From positions 5,952,001 through 6,016,000 of the forward strand of contig JAKZAN010000005.1 of the NCBI GenBank assembly GCA_023053545.1: a DNA stretch of 64,000 nt, read 5' to 3'. Below, piece after piece: positions 50,272-61,835 of this stretch; positions within the stretch are counted from its first letter, which is position 1, and every line of letters begins with the position of its first letter. The notes under the pieces were generated by a model. That model saw only the letters and a list, made by a program, of their open reading frames with translations. It was not told the DNA's origin and made no database searches. Source of the DNA: Lepidurus packardi (lineage: Eukaryota > Arthropoda > Branchiopoda > Notostraca > Triopsidae). Both the position numbers and the translations under genes were made by a program.

Positions 50272-52913
50272 TTATTTGCGACTGGAACGAAGTACACGTT
50301 CAATACCTTTGTAAGATTTTTCCAAACTAGCTACCATATCTGATCCTTTGGCTTGGTTGGCGTAGGTAGTTATTACAGCTCCCAACATGTCATCCTGGAT
50401 AGCATACCTAAAGCAAAATCCATAGTGTTTACGTACTTCTCTATACTACGGAAAACGTTCTACCCTATGCCATAGCCGTCTTGCACAACAGGTCCAAAGC
50501 CGCCAACTAGCACGGCCGGGCTGCTCAAAGTCGAAGTAGAGAGCACGTTATAGTTGATAGAAGCGTAAGCTTTGTCCGAGTAGAGCCCTGGCAAGGCCAA
50601 ACCTCGTTTCTGGGCCATTATTTTCATCCCGAACAAGTGACGATCAAATCCTTCTCCTGAAACACTAAAATTAGTTAGAAATTCCTAAAATTACGCGGTT
50701 TTCATTACCCATGGCAGCTTCTTTGGTTAATTGACCATGATAAGAGGAACAAAGGTCAATCAAGCCGCGTAGGTCTGTGTCGCTTTTTCGTTGAGCCACC
50801 GCTTCACAATACGCCTATATGAGTAGAATAGGATAGATGAAAGGGCAAAATTAAGGCTATTCCACAAACTTTGGTGTGGATTGTACAAGGACGGATTGTC
50901 TCGGTTCGTCCATGTTTAAAAGCAGAAGTACTACAGGATTCGTAGGTGGCTACTGCTCGTTCGTGCATTCCATAATAACCAGCCTTAACGAAGATTTAAA
51001 ATAAATATAAGTGCGAAATTACACAACCGAAAATGAAGGGTTTAATCCGAATATAGGAAAACTTCCATATACCTGAAAGCCGAGTTGCATGACGGCATCA
51101 GGACTAACTTTGTTGCTTTTACACAACTTCTTGCCCATAGTTTCATACTTCAATACGTCCACAAGCAAACTGTCAGCAAGTTGGTGGAACTTGCCGCGTG
51201 CTTGTGCCACCGAGTTCTCAAGTTCAGGCGTCAAGCGAAATTCTTAAGCAAGAAAGTTCAAAACAACCTTGAGTAAGAGGAAAACGAGGAGGCTTACCTA
51301 ATTTCCGTACATATTGACTGAGATCTAAATTAGTGTTCACTTCCTGTTTAGGATGGACAAAGGGATGTTCGGAAGAATCTTTGAAAATTTCGTTGAAATA
51401 ACGCATAACGGCCACTCCATCGCCCCAAGAATGCTCGAAGTTCACAGCTGACTTGCCATCTTTGGCTACAATTAGCGAAAACGACTTGTCGAACCACCTA
51501 GAAACGAGACAAAATATAATTTTTAAATAAACATAAACGAGCGATAGAAAACGTAGTGAAAAATTTTAGTGAAAAATAGCGAAATGTACCTATTTGAGCC
51601 GTTTCCGTGCAAAAACGACTTTACAACAGCCACGGGATCTTCGCCAACAGCCTCGTCATCCAAAACGAGGTTAAATAGAGCTGAATCTAGCAGGTTTAAC
51701 GACTCTTGGTTTCCGTTGGCTAATAAAGCGGATCTCGCGCTAGCCCATACGTTTCGGTTTTCAGCGGTGAGGTAACCTAAGGGATGCTGGGAAACTGGAG
51801 AGGAATCTTTGGCAATATGGGAAATGCAAGCATGGATATCTTTCGATGGTACAATATTTCCTACAATTTCGACATGTTTAGCGAGTTGCACGAAAAAGAT
51901 ATTCGTGTACCTTGAGTATCAAGGACGTCGAAGACGTAGAAATTTCCTTTTCTCATCACTAACATGTGTTTGGCTTTTTCACTGCGAACCAGTCGATCTT
52001 TACCTTCTTCCGGAATACGAGTCGAGTTGAACAAACTCAAGTACTGCGACATGTCCAGCGGAAAAGCCTGCCAATCACGTAATCAATTACTACAAGGCTT
52101 CCTTTTTTATTCTATTTTTATGAAAGTTCATACCTTGAACAAGTAAGCTCCGTACCATGAAAGCGACGAAGGCAGTAAACGAACAAGGGAACGGAACAAA
52201 TCGGTGTCGCTTTTCTCTGGGTTCAAGTGGTACACTTCTGGCTCTAACATCTCGGCTCGCAACGTCTTCATGAACCTGAAAAAAATCTGTTAAAGGGAAT
52301 TAAGTTCTTATTTCTTTATTTTAATTTTACCTTAAAGACGAAATCAGGAAATTAGTGGCTCTGACTACTTGATCATTATAGCCTGATTTGGGATCGTCCA
52401 AAAAGGAGATAAACGGATTATAATTAAGGACCACGGGCTGGCGGTCCTTCAGGTACATATCAAACCAAGGTTCCGATATATAACTGGTATGCTTGTTATT
52501 TTTGTCTTCTTCGCGTAGCATGTCATCCAATTCTGCAATTTTAATGTTTTACCTAACTGGATAAAAAGGATCTCTTAATGTTACCTTTCCCGACTCCCAA
52601 TTCAAAGTCTTTTACTATTTTTTGAGTCGTTTCAAAGTCATCAGAAGTCAGCAGAGGCTTTTGCGCCTTTAAGTATCGTTCGCAGGTTTTATCCAATGCC
52701 GGAATAGGCAGTCGGGGCAAAGATTTCTGGAAATGGTAGGTGGGGACTTTGCTCTTGTGCAAATATTCATTGTTCACGAGTGAACTACGAAGTAGATTAC
52801 GTACGCCATTAGAAAGTTTTTTATATTACTTTTACTTACCTTTTAAACTTTTTAAATAAGAAAGTATTTCTGTTAAAGACGTGCAAGTCGCCTAATCTAG
52901 ATATATTCAACAT
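50272..52913 (-). CDS. CPT2: Carnitine O-palmitoyltransferase 2, mitochondrial
   Basis: Inner mitochondrial membrane, matrix side: converts long-chain acylcarnitine plus CoA to acyl-CoA plus carnitine, feeding mitochondrial beta-oxidation. Exons: 52913-52840, 52784-52585, 52532-52331, 52275-52134, 52067-51911, 51860-51590, 51497-51298, 51242-51073, 50983-50870, 50814-50709, 50656-50464, 50407-50272; 654 aa (human 658). The first 25 residues are basic and hydroxylated without acid clusters apart from one Asp, as in a mitochondrial presequence. Family marks: [35 protein letters not shown], catalytic His in [19 protein letters not shown] (about H371), and the C-terminal carnitine/CoA region with [17 protein letters not shown] and [19 protein letters not shown]. 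Divergent from SRFBP1 with only 387 bases between starts. Confidence 0.97.
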
Positions 52914-53300
52914 TTTAAAAAAAATTGAGTTCACCCCAAAGTATTTTGTCAGTAGCACAACAATTGAAAATGCCATCTGTAGGCACATGTAGGCATGCAC
53001 ATCTGCAGACATGTATCGTGTGTAATTTTGAAATACCTGGGACCGCTCTTCGTGTAATATATTCCTTGCTTTCCATTAATTTAATTCTACTAAAATAACA
53101 TTCTCCAGATTACATTACGTTTCACGGTTTATTTTATGATTTGCGCTTGTCTAATCTATATATTCCAAGCGATTCTGACGTAGGATCGCGTAATCGCACG
53201 AATACTATCTCACTGTCTCTTCGCTAGATGGTATATGTGTAATGCAACAGAAACAAACCAACGTGGTTTTCCTCTGGAAGTTAAAATTAAATAAATCACA
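52914..53300. promoter_or_regulatory. Compact bidirectional promoter region, CPT2 / SRFBP1
   Basis: Only 387 bases separate the divergent start codons, so both 5' UTRs and core promoters must fit here. No TATA box at a convincing position; no motif assigned. Confidence 0.55.
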
Positions 53301-54747
53301 ATGCCTAGGCTGGAAAAAGTTGCTTTGGGTAAACAGGTACTTAATCTCTACGCCATGCTTTATTAAAGTGTAACATATTTCGCTTTATTTATGCAGGTAG
53401 TTGCGATGAGACAGAGCGTTCGACGCGCTAGACTTTGGCTCGTAAATAATCTGGTTCGTCAAGCGAAACGTTTACAAGAGAAAAAAGGCAGTGAGCAGCA
53501 AAAGGCCAAGTTTGCCCGCCGAGCCGAACGTTGCTTACAAGAGGTCTCTGTTATCAAGGTAGGATTAAAAACTACGTATGAGAAGAAAAACACTTATTTT
53601 TTCCCTTCGCCTCCAGCAAATTTCCGAAGATGAGGTGGCCAAGTTTGCTCTTTGCAATAAGAAAAATCCCGTTGATGCAATGAAACAAGCTGAATCATTT
53701 CCTGTAGACCAAAGAGCGCTAATTCGTCTCGCAATCCATAAACACGTACAGGAAAAAGTGACGAGTTTCAGAGAAGAATTCCCAGACTCGCTTGAACGGA
53801 CAATTTTGCTTACTAAAGCCCTCGGCTTGAAGTACCAGAAAAAACGAGAAAAACAGAAAGAGAAAGATGGAATCACAGATAAAGATCCCGAACCCCTCTT
53901 CGAAAAGCTGTTAAAGCAGGAAGAATTAGCCAACGATATGCAAGCAGACTCATCTGACCAAAAAGAAACAGATGTTGTACAGGAAGAAACTGAACCTCCT
54001 AAAGCAAATTCTGAAATTGCTAGTAAAGCTGATAAATTGAAAGCAGACGTTTCAGAAGGAAGTAAAGACAAAGAAAATAATATCGAAAGTGATCGTAAAT
54101 CCCCTAAGTCTCCTGCGGAGACCTGGAAACTGAAACCCAATTCTAAACTCGAAGACCCAAAATCAGATATTAAACTCGACAACCCGAAATCAAAAGCTAA
54201 ATCCGAAGACCCGAAAGCCAAAGCAGAACACATCGAAAAAAATCCTAAGAAAACCAAGTTTGTAGTAGCCTGGCCATCGCTTCCGACGCCAATTGTCGAG
54301 AAACGTGAAGGAACCGTTGAAATCCGTCGTTTAAATCTCACAGAATGGAAAGAAGAAGCAAAGGTCTCCGTTTCAACTGCGGAAGACATCAAACCACCTG
54401 TTAAGTACACGCCAAGCAGTACTTTCTTCGTGGGCGGTAAAAGCGATTCTGAACCGGAAGATGAAGACCAAAATCAAGCTCCTTATAAACGAAAAGTTTC
54501 TAACTTTGATCATGGAAGCAGTAGTTTCAGTCGAGACAACCCAGAATGGCGTCAAGCCCCTAAAAAGAGCAAATTTATGCCTTCGGCTGGCTATGATAGA
54601 GTTCCAAATCCGAAATCACATCCGATTCCGCCCCCTAAGTGTCAACCAATTGAAGAAGAGAAGCTTCACCCCTCTTGGGCCGCCAAACGTGCCCACAAAC
54701 CTACAGTAACGGAGTTTCAAGGCAAGAAAATCACGTTTGAAGATTAA
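53301..54747 (+). CDS. SRFBP1: Serum response factor-binding protein 1 / BUD22 family
   Basis: Nuclear or nucleolar protein. The vertebrate version binds SRF, and the related yeast Bud22 acts in 40S ribosome biogenesis. Exons: 53301-53336, 53397-53558, 53617-54747; 442 aa (human 429). The N-terminal basic coiled region (VVAMRQSVRRARLWLVNNLV, then RRAERCLQEVSVIK) and the C-terminal signature LHPSWAAKR followed by FQGKKITFED are diagnostic of the BUD22 domain. The middle (about 150-290) is Lys/Glu/Ser-rich with short imperfect repeats of the KLEDPKSD / KLDNPKSK / KSEDPKAK type, typical low complexity. The stop lies 151 bases from the stop of the convergent membrane-protein gene. Confidence 0.92.
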
Positions 54748-54898
54748 TTCTGTGTCAGTTTTGTTACAAATGTATTAGGTGTAAAATATGGCCAAGTGTT
54801 ACAAAATACAAACACTAGCAAAAAAAAAGAGGTCAAACTCTCCATAAGCAAAGAAAAACTAAAAAACCGTACAGATCTGTGTAATATTTTGTCACCAT

Positions 54899-56124
54899 TT
54901 AAACGCTATGGCCAAAGATACTGACCATATTGGAAGGAGATTCGTTGCTCTGTACGGTTCGAAAGCTGCCAAAAGGCGTGAGAGTGTCTAAGATAAACGT
55001 GCTTCGACCATGGCTGACAAACGAAGACCTGAGCGAAGGCGACAAATTCTCCTCAGAAGCCATTGGAACGGGTGCAAACTCAAACCGTGACCTATAAAAA
55101 AAAAAAAGCTGTAAATACGAATTGAGGAACTTTTAAGGCAAAAAAAAAAGGAAACTTACGTGATTAAGCTTCCTCGGTTTGTTTGAAGGGTTTGAGAACA
55201 ATGCGTGGGTCATTATCCATCATGCGTTCTGTATCATCTCCACTACGAAAGCAAGGCATGCAAAACATGCACATTAATACACCAGATCAAGTTACTGTTG
55301 TTATGAATGCACTCAACACATTTTTAAAACCAACAAAATGTTAAAGACGACGTTAAAAGAAAAAAATTTCTCAAAAAAATTACTTGGCGTCCTTGTCGCC
55401 CATTAAACTGTGACGCTCTTCTTCGATAGGGACCACGGACGCGTCTGGTATGGCATGGTAGCTTACAGGAATTACAGAGCTATCGCCAACCTAATTTTCC
55501 ACAGAAACATGTTAATTCAAAAAGTAAGTAAGCAAGATTGTCCCATCCTTACCTGACGATTGGGGATGATTGTACCAGAAGCGCCATTAGAGCTATTATT
55601 AATAGCTGAACGAGATGAGGGACACATCCAAGGACAGTTTCCTCTCACGCGGAGGAAAGCGATGTACAATGCAATGCCCACGAGTAAGAAAAAGATACCC
55701 AGAGTGCCCAAGATGACGTTGGTTTCATGATCATGGAGTTGTCCATGTTCTTCATCCTTTAGAGGATTTGTGTCATCATAAATATTAGAAATTTCTGAGC
55801 TTTCCACCTTAGAACCGTCATCTACTTCCGATAGGCCGTTAGAACCTTCTTCGGTGTGGGTCGTAGCATCATTCACCAGCGCTAAGGAAATTTGAAATTG
55901 TATTAATAAACTACCTCTCAACTGTGCACAACGTGGATACCATAGATGGTCATGACCAGTCCCAGGATAGTAAAGAGAGAACAGAATATCAAAAGCAGCT
56001 TCTGAATGCATGGTTTTGTCCTACAGATGTTCGTAGACTCGGTTAGGTAATTAGTGGACCACTCCTTGTCCTGACGTTCATAGGTTACTGTTGTAGGCTG
56101 GTACACAGGCTGGGCGGACGGCAT
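54899..56124 (-). CDS. Two-pass membrane protein with alternative C-termini, unassigned
   Basis: Not assigned to a named family. Exons: 56124-55923, 55881-55553, 55490-55384, then either 55242-55160 (stop TAA at 55166-55164; 238 aa) or 55091-54899 (stop at 54901-54899; 276 aa). Both last exons accept the same phase-2 junction. Residues 1-41 are polar; TM1 is about 42-65 (LLLIFCSLFTILGLVMTIYG); an acidic, Ser-rich loop (about 68-121) follows; TM2 is about 122-144 (NVILGTLGIFFLLVGIALYI), then a Cys motif RGNCPWMCPSS and a cytoplasmic tail. The first donor (CACA|GTTGAG) is weak, but reading through it gives an immediate stop. Topology resembles small TMEM-type proteins; function unknown. Convergent with SRFBP1 and divergent from MPV17L. 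Confidence 0.75.
55160..55242 (-). other. Alternative penultimate exon with in-frame stop
   Basis: An 83-base exon between GTAG and GTAAGT encoding GDDTERMMDNDPRIVLKPFK and QTEEA, then TAA. The stop lies 4 bases before its own donor, so a transcript including it would still place the stop too close to the last junction for nonsense-mediated decay. Skipping it joins the next exon (55091-54899) in frame. Confidence 0.65.
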
Positions 56125-56691
56125 AGTTACTCAAATAATATCACAATCTACGAATGAAACGACACATTACTCTAAAATTTTAAGCTAGGCTAGGGTGGCT
56201 CTTCATAAGGTTTGAATACGTATAATTTTGGTTTGCGAACCAAGCCAAGGCCAAGCGAGCGTAAGAAGCATAGGAAACAAAGCTTTAAGTTAAACAAATA
56301 AGCATTGATTTAGAACAACACTGAATTCGGAATGAAAGAATTAAGCAGAAACATAAAACAGATAGATATACTTTAGCTAATCACAGAGATTTACGTACTT
56401 TTCTACAAGCTAAAATGGACACTTCCTCATTAACGCCACTTATTCATCGTCGTCAACAAGCCGTTTGAAATCAAGGTTTTGTTCGTAAACGGTGAGAGCC
56501 TTTGAAAAGCTGTTTCACTTATTAAGATAGCCTTGAGCCGTTTTCCGACAGCAGCGTTCATAAACAGTTACCTTTAGTGCCTGTAGGCATCATGTGTAAG
56601 CCATATGCGAGCCCGCTTTCATATTTTGAATATTGAAAGCGTGTTAACAAGAGAACGATAGGTTAAATTCCATTAAAAGTGGAACGCGAAG
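56125..56691. promoter_or_regulatory. Divergent intergenic region, membrane protein / MPV17L
   Basis: 567 bases between oppositely oriented starts. No recognised element besides ordinary AT-rich sequence. Confidence 0.45.
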
Positions 56692-57474
56692 ATGTTCTCT
56701 AGGGCGTTAAGGTATTTCAAGGCCTATCCAGCAATTGGAAATGCATTAGTATACGGTTCCTTATATGTGACCGCCGAATTTTCGCAGCAAACCTTGCTAC
56801 GTAAGGTCTTGGTAATTTTTCGCTAATTCCGTATATTGTTTCAATTTTATAGTTCCTGTGCCTTTACTAGGTACTCCCTGAGGAAAAGAAACCATATGAT
56901 ACTGGAGCCATCGCACGTTACAGCATTTTAGGCTATGGAGTTTTCCCGCACATTCTTTACCGATGGTAATTCTGACACTTTCGATTTTCGTTACCGTAAC
57001 TTAACGCACTCTCCAAGGTACAAGGTGCTGGATAAGGCCTTAATTGGAACAGCCCCTAAGGTCGTTCTTAAGAAGGTATTATTGGACCAATTTCTCGTTT
57101 CGCCACCTTTGCTCTTCATTTTCTATGTTGGTAAGCTTAAGATTTGTTTTCTTTCAAGAAATACCAACGCTAACAAGCGAATCTAGGTATGAGCGTCATG
57201 GAAAGACGACCAGATATTTTCGAAGAGCTCAAAGAGAAATTTTACAACACATTCCAAGTATGCATCTACTTCAAAGTCTACAAAAATCTGTAAAGTAATT
57301 TTTTGTTGTGTCCAGACGAGCTGTTTGTTTTGGCTTCCAGTGCAAACAGTCAATTTTCTGCTCATACCCCCCGCAGCTCGCGTTGTCTACGTTGCCATGT
57401 GCTCCTTTATATGGGTGAACATTCTTTGTTGGCTCAAACGCCAAGATTACGAGCCTAAAGCGAAAAGCCGTTAG
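56692..57474 (+). CDS. MPV17L: Mpv17-like protein (Mpv17/PMP22 family)
   Basis: Small four-helix integral membrane protein of the mitochondrial inner membrane or peroxisome; the mammalian protein is linked to reactive oxygen metabolism. Exons: 56692-56811 (or ending 56805), 56871-56965, 57018-57130, 57187-57257, 57316-57474; about 185 aa (human 196). Features: an N-terminal RALRYFKAYPAIGNALVYGS helix; GYGVFPHILYRWY; KKVLLDQFLVSPPLLFIFYVG MSV; DIFEELKEKFYNTF; and the family signature WLPVQTVNFLLIPPAARVVYV, followed by a last helix ending in a basic tail. The YVGMS and DIFxxLKxKFxNT wording is nearer MPV17L than MPV17, PXMP2 or MPV17L2. The first donor is ambiguous (GTCTTG or GTAATT six bases on). 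The stop is 277 bases from the HSD17B4 stop. Confidence 0.88.
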
Positions 57475-57751
57475 AAACCAAATTTAAGCCAAAGTTATCA
57501 AGTCTGCCATTTTTCCTTGTCGGGCAGGACACACACTGCAGGGTTCTAGCTTCAATCATTTACCAGTGCAGATCTAGGCATTTTATTAGATTAAAAGGGT
57601 AATTTGTTTGCACGTTTTGCAAACTTTTATGCAATGAAATTTTATATATATAACTTTGTTACATACAGTATACCCCTTAAAAAGCCACGATATATGGAAT
57701 TAAACCCCCTTTACGCGTAACTATGGTCAACAATTAACAAATAGTGGGCTT

Positions 57752-60700
57752 TTACAGCTTAGCTTGGTCTTGAAAGATGCCTTGAAGTTTTTGGGAAAGC
57801 ATAATGTTTCCAGCAACTTTGAGCTTCCCTTGTAAAAACGCCTTTTGCGAATTCAACTGGCCATTCACCTAAAAACATACAAATCAACCTTTGCACACCA
57901 GCAACAAGTGTTGTTTACCAAAGCCACGAAATCGGTGTCATCTAAGGTTATAGTGCAGTCTGGTTTACCAGATTGGGGCTCTCCTTCGTACACTGTGCCT
58001 TTTCCATTTTTTAAATCCAGAGCTAAATTGAAAAAAAGAGAAATCAAATTCATGGATCAATTCAATAGGAAACTAGCCCAGATAAACAACGATTCCTACT
58101 CCAAATCTTGACAATTTTGCCTCCTTGGCTAATATTCCACTGGAATACCGCTTTAATCTTCTTAATAAGTTCAGGTTTGCCCTGCAAACGCGCGCCGAGT
58201 CCTTTGAAAACAACAGAGCTTTTCAAATCCACACCAGCAGCCAAATGCTTAGCATTTTGAATAGGCTTCGCGTTTTTCAAGTCCACGTAGCCACCTGTAC
58301 ATAAAAAATTGTTAAGTCCCTCTTCGCTTAAAAATGAAACAGGAAAAACATGCCTGTAAGTACAACTTGTCCGGTTTCTTTAACTTCGCCAGTGAAGTGA
58401 ACACGATTTCCCACCAGCCAAGTCTTCACTACAAGGGTTTGTCCTGGTAAAACCGATCTGGCAAAACGGGCTTTCACAGCTTTAACTTGTCTGGGGTCGT
58501 TATTGGCGTAGTTTTGCGTAATAAGACGAACGGCGATGCCAAAGGAGCACAATCCGTGCAAAATAGGTTTGTCAAATCCGCCCATAGCAGCGAAAGAAGG
58601 GTCAATATGCAACGGATTACGATCGCCACATAAACGGTACAACGCCGCCTAAAAGTACTGGCAAAATTAGACAATACTGAAAGCTAAGTATGTTTATACT
58701 TGATCTATTGATGTTTTGTACTCCAAGACTGTGTCTGGCGCACGTTTAGGGGTATCCCCTGGCGTAATTAGCTTATCGGAGGAGCGAGGGCCATTGAAAC
58801 GTCCCGCTCCCACTACAAAAATTGCAAATTGTGTGCGCGCGTACACGCTCTGATCTTCTCCTCTTACGTCAACTGTTGATAAATAAGATTAACTTCCGAG
58901 TTGCTGGAAACTGGTATTAAAATTCACCATCGATGACAATCAAAGCACCAGTACCCTTATCCAGAACGTCTACGACTCGCAAGTCTGCGATTAAAGTGCC
59001 ACTTAATGGCAAAGGCTTGAGAACCTCCAAATACTGCTCTCCATGCAAAACCTAATGACTTTGTATAACAAATGCACTTGCGATCAAGTTAAGACAATAA
59101 ACCTTGCTCAGGTCAATTTCCATGCCAGGTAAGGAGCCTGTCATGGCTCCAGAAGCTGCCAGTGCTTCTTGAGCTACGACAATAGCAAAAGTAGGTAAAG
59201 CACCAAAATCCTCACTTCCTTCATACAAGAATTTAAGGTGATCTTCGTCAGCAGTGGAAACTCCCACTAAAGTATGTTTTTAAATATGATGAAAATGATC
59301 CGGAATTACGGAAAAAATTACCTCCTAACGCATACAGGATCAAATCCTTGGCTTCAAAGGAAACCGGAGTAGGCGATGGCCTCCATGCAAGAGCAGCACC
59401 CTACACAAATATTGTATACGATAAATAACCACGAACACCAAAACTTTAAATTAAACATACTAATATAAATATAATAATAATATATAAATAATTAAATACC
59501 AGTCCGACAGCTACGGCAGTGCTCGACACTTCACCTTTGACATCTTTTTCCCATAAATTCTGTAAAACTTGGGCCAATAACCCAGCTGCTTCCTAGAATC
59601 AGCAAAATTACCTTTGAATGTCTACTTGTAATAAAAATCACTCTTACTGGGTTGCTTGAAGGGTACAAGGGACGATTTTCGAAATCTGTAATCTCCCTCC
59701 AGTTGTCTCGCACACTCTCAGGGCTAATGAGAGCCTCGGCACTCTTTCGTAAGACTTTTCCTTGTGAGCGTTGCCAGCGATCTAAATTATTCCACAATTA
59801 AAAGCGCTTTTGAGGTGAAAAAGGTGGCATTACATTTGCCAACCCATCCAGCAGCTGCTTCAATGATAGATCCATTATCGGTGCAAGAGTCATGGCAAAG
59901 CCAGAGCACTACCGGAGAGATAAGTTCCGGTTTCATGCCCTCCATTAGATCTGGCGGTAAAATGCCTTGCGTCAAGCGAGAACCAGCCATGGGAACAATA
60001 GTATTGACGTGGATGTTGTTTTTTTGACCTTCTATAGCCAACGTATTGCTCAACCCCACTAATCCCAACTTGGCTGCACTTTAATAAAAAAAAATAGAAA
60101 ATAAAATAATTAATTTTGTTTCGATTTGGAGAAAATACCTATAATTCGCTTGGCCAAAATTTCCGTAAATTCCAGCTACGGAGGATGTCATGATGACTCG
60201 ACCATAGTTCTGTTTTCGGAAGTAAGGCCACGCGGCTTTTGAAGTGATAAACGACCCACGTAAATGAACGCGATGGACCAAATCTAGAAAATAAAGATAC
60301 AAAAATTGAGATATTTTAGTAACTACTGAAAGCGTATTACCCCAATCATCGTTGCCGGTTTTAGCGAAAGAACGGTCCCGAAGGATCCCAGCGTTGTTGA
60401 CTAAAATGTCAATTCTGCCAAAGTTTTTGACGGCCGTTTCTATTATTTTCTCCCCTTCTTCCACGGAGTTGTAATCAGCAACAGCAGCACCGCCTATGAA
60501 AAACAGAACACAGTTTTGAGTTTACAAGATAAAGTTAGGATGAGTTTCTTTAACACTACCTTTAGCTTTAATCTCGTTGACTACTACATCTGCAGCTCTA
60601 GATGAAGCGCCTTCTCCACTTGTAGAGCCTCCTAAATCGTTAACAACCACAGAAGCCCCTCGTTCGGCGAATAGAAGTGCGTACGCTCTACCCAAACCTG

Positions 60701-60832
60701 TAAATTGTATTTATACGACTTTTGGTTTGTATCACAGACGTAAAATATAGTTATTTAAAAGTAAAAAAGCTATCTACCTCCACCAGCTCCAGTTACAACA
60801 ACAACCTTTCCGTCAAATCTTAATTCTGCCAT
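57752..60832 (-). CDS. HSD17B4: Peroxisomal multifunctional enzyme type 2 (D-bifunctional protein)
   Basis: Catalyses hydration and then dehydrogenation of D-3-hydroxyacyl-CoA in peroxisomal beta-oxidation of very-long and branched fatty acids and bile-acid precursors. Exons: 60832-60778, 60697-60560, 60493-60341, 60283-60139, 60078-59834, 59781-59648, 59592-59500, 59400-59322, 59266-59103, 59051-58928, 58872-58700, 58648-58354, 58294-58100, 58022-57919, 57868-57752; 737 aa (human 736). Domains: SDR dehydrogenase (1-about 300) with [17 protein letters not shown] and active-site YSAAK (Y163, K167); hydratase 2 / MaoC hot-dog (about 315-600) with [13 protein letters not shown] (D510, H515); SCP2-like domain (about 620-737). 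It ends in AKL, a peroxisomal targeting signal. The intron after 58354 starts with GC rather than GT. Neighbour MPV17L is convergent. Confidence 0.97.
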
Positions 60833-61835
60833 GCTTTATTTCACCGAAAAATTAACTAAAAACTGAATCACAAGGTTCGTTTGTTGACCATTTAGAAAGG
60901 CCGGATTCCAAAACAGTCTGATCTACGACTCGCGCGAGTACCGCCGCGCATGCGTGCGATATTGCGACGAAATTTCAGTGTTCAGTTTTAATATAGTTTT
61001 ATCCTCTTCGAATAAAAATTCTATGCTCTAGCTGAATACTATTTTCACCAAAAACAATCTTTAAATGAATTTCACACTGCCTATAATAACGATAATTTTA
61101 CAATATTTAGGAGCGAAAAAATGGCCTTTCAAAAAGACTGTAAATGGATTTATTTCGACGATGTTCATTTTAAAGTGAGATGTTAGCGAAATTTATATTA
61201 AAATTCGAAGAAAATGAAGGCATAGAAGGTGCATAAAACTCACATGAAGTACGACGTTGAAAATATCTTGTATACATCATTTGAATTTAAATTCGTGGAA
61301 AATGACAAAAGAAATCGCTTCACTAAAACGGAAATTCCACACTTTGATCTTAGCTAAAAGGTCGAGAAGCAATGAAAAGAAAGAAAGATGTAAAAATGGA
61401 CTGACAAATAAAAGATCCGACAACGGGCACATAAGCCTAGTCAGTCAATTAGAATAAAAAACACAGAAATTCAGTCCAGTATAATGTATTTCTGGTAACA
61501 TATCCGAATACATAATCAATTCGGCAATGAAAAACTTTGGTAATGCCTTCATTTGCTTTAAGGTGTGCTCAACAATTTTGTTTAAGGACTGAGAGAATTC
61601 TGTGGAAATTGATGTCCCTGTATATGGTTAAGCACTGGGAATGAGAAAAGTACTGGGTATTTGTAACTCTTTAGAAAAACCGTACTATCGAAAAAACTTA
61701 CTAGCTTGACAACATTCATGCTGGCTGAGAATTGTTTTTTTTATATACAAGATAAAATCTGAAAAATGGGAATGGAAAATACGTTAATCGAAAAAGAGAA
61801 ACGCCCAAAATGAATTATGAGAAATTTTACGAACT
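60833..61835. other. Intergenic region 5' of HSD17B4
   Basis: About 1 kb between the HSD17B4 start and the stop of the next minus-strand gene. It should hold the HSD17B4 promoter and the neighbour's 3' UTR. The sequence near 60910-60970 is CpG-rich (CGACTCGCGCGAGTACC), as expected near a housekeeping start. No other feature seen. Confidence 0.45.

Noticed and set aside
53565..54410. Long minus-strand frame of 281 codons.
   Set aside because: Shadow of the SRFBP1 last exon, whose plus-strand product is clearly recognisable.
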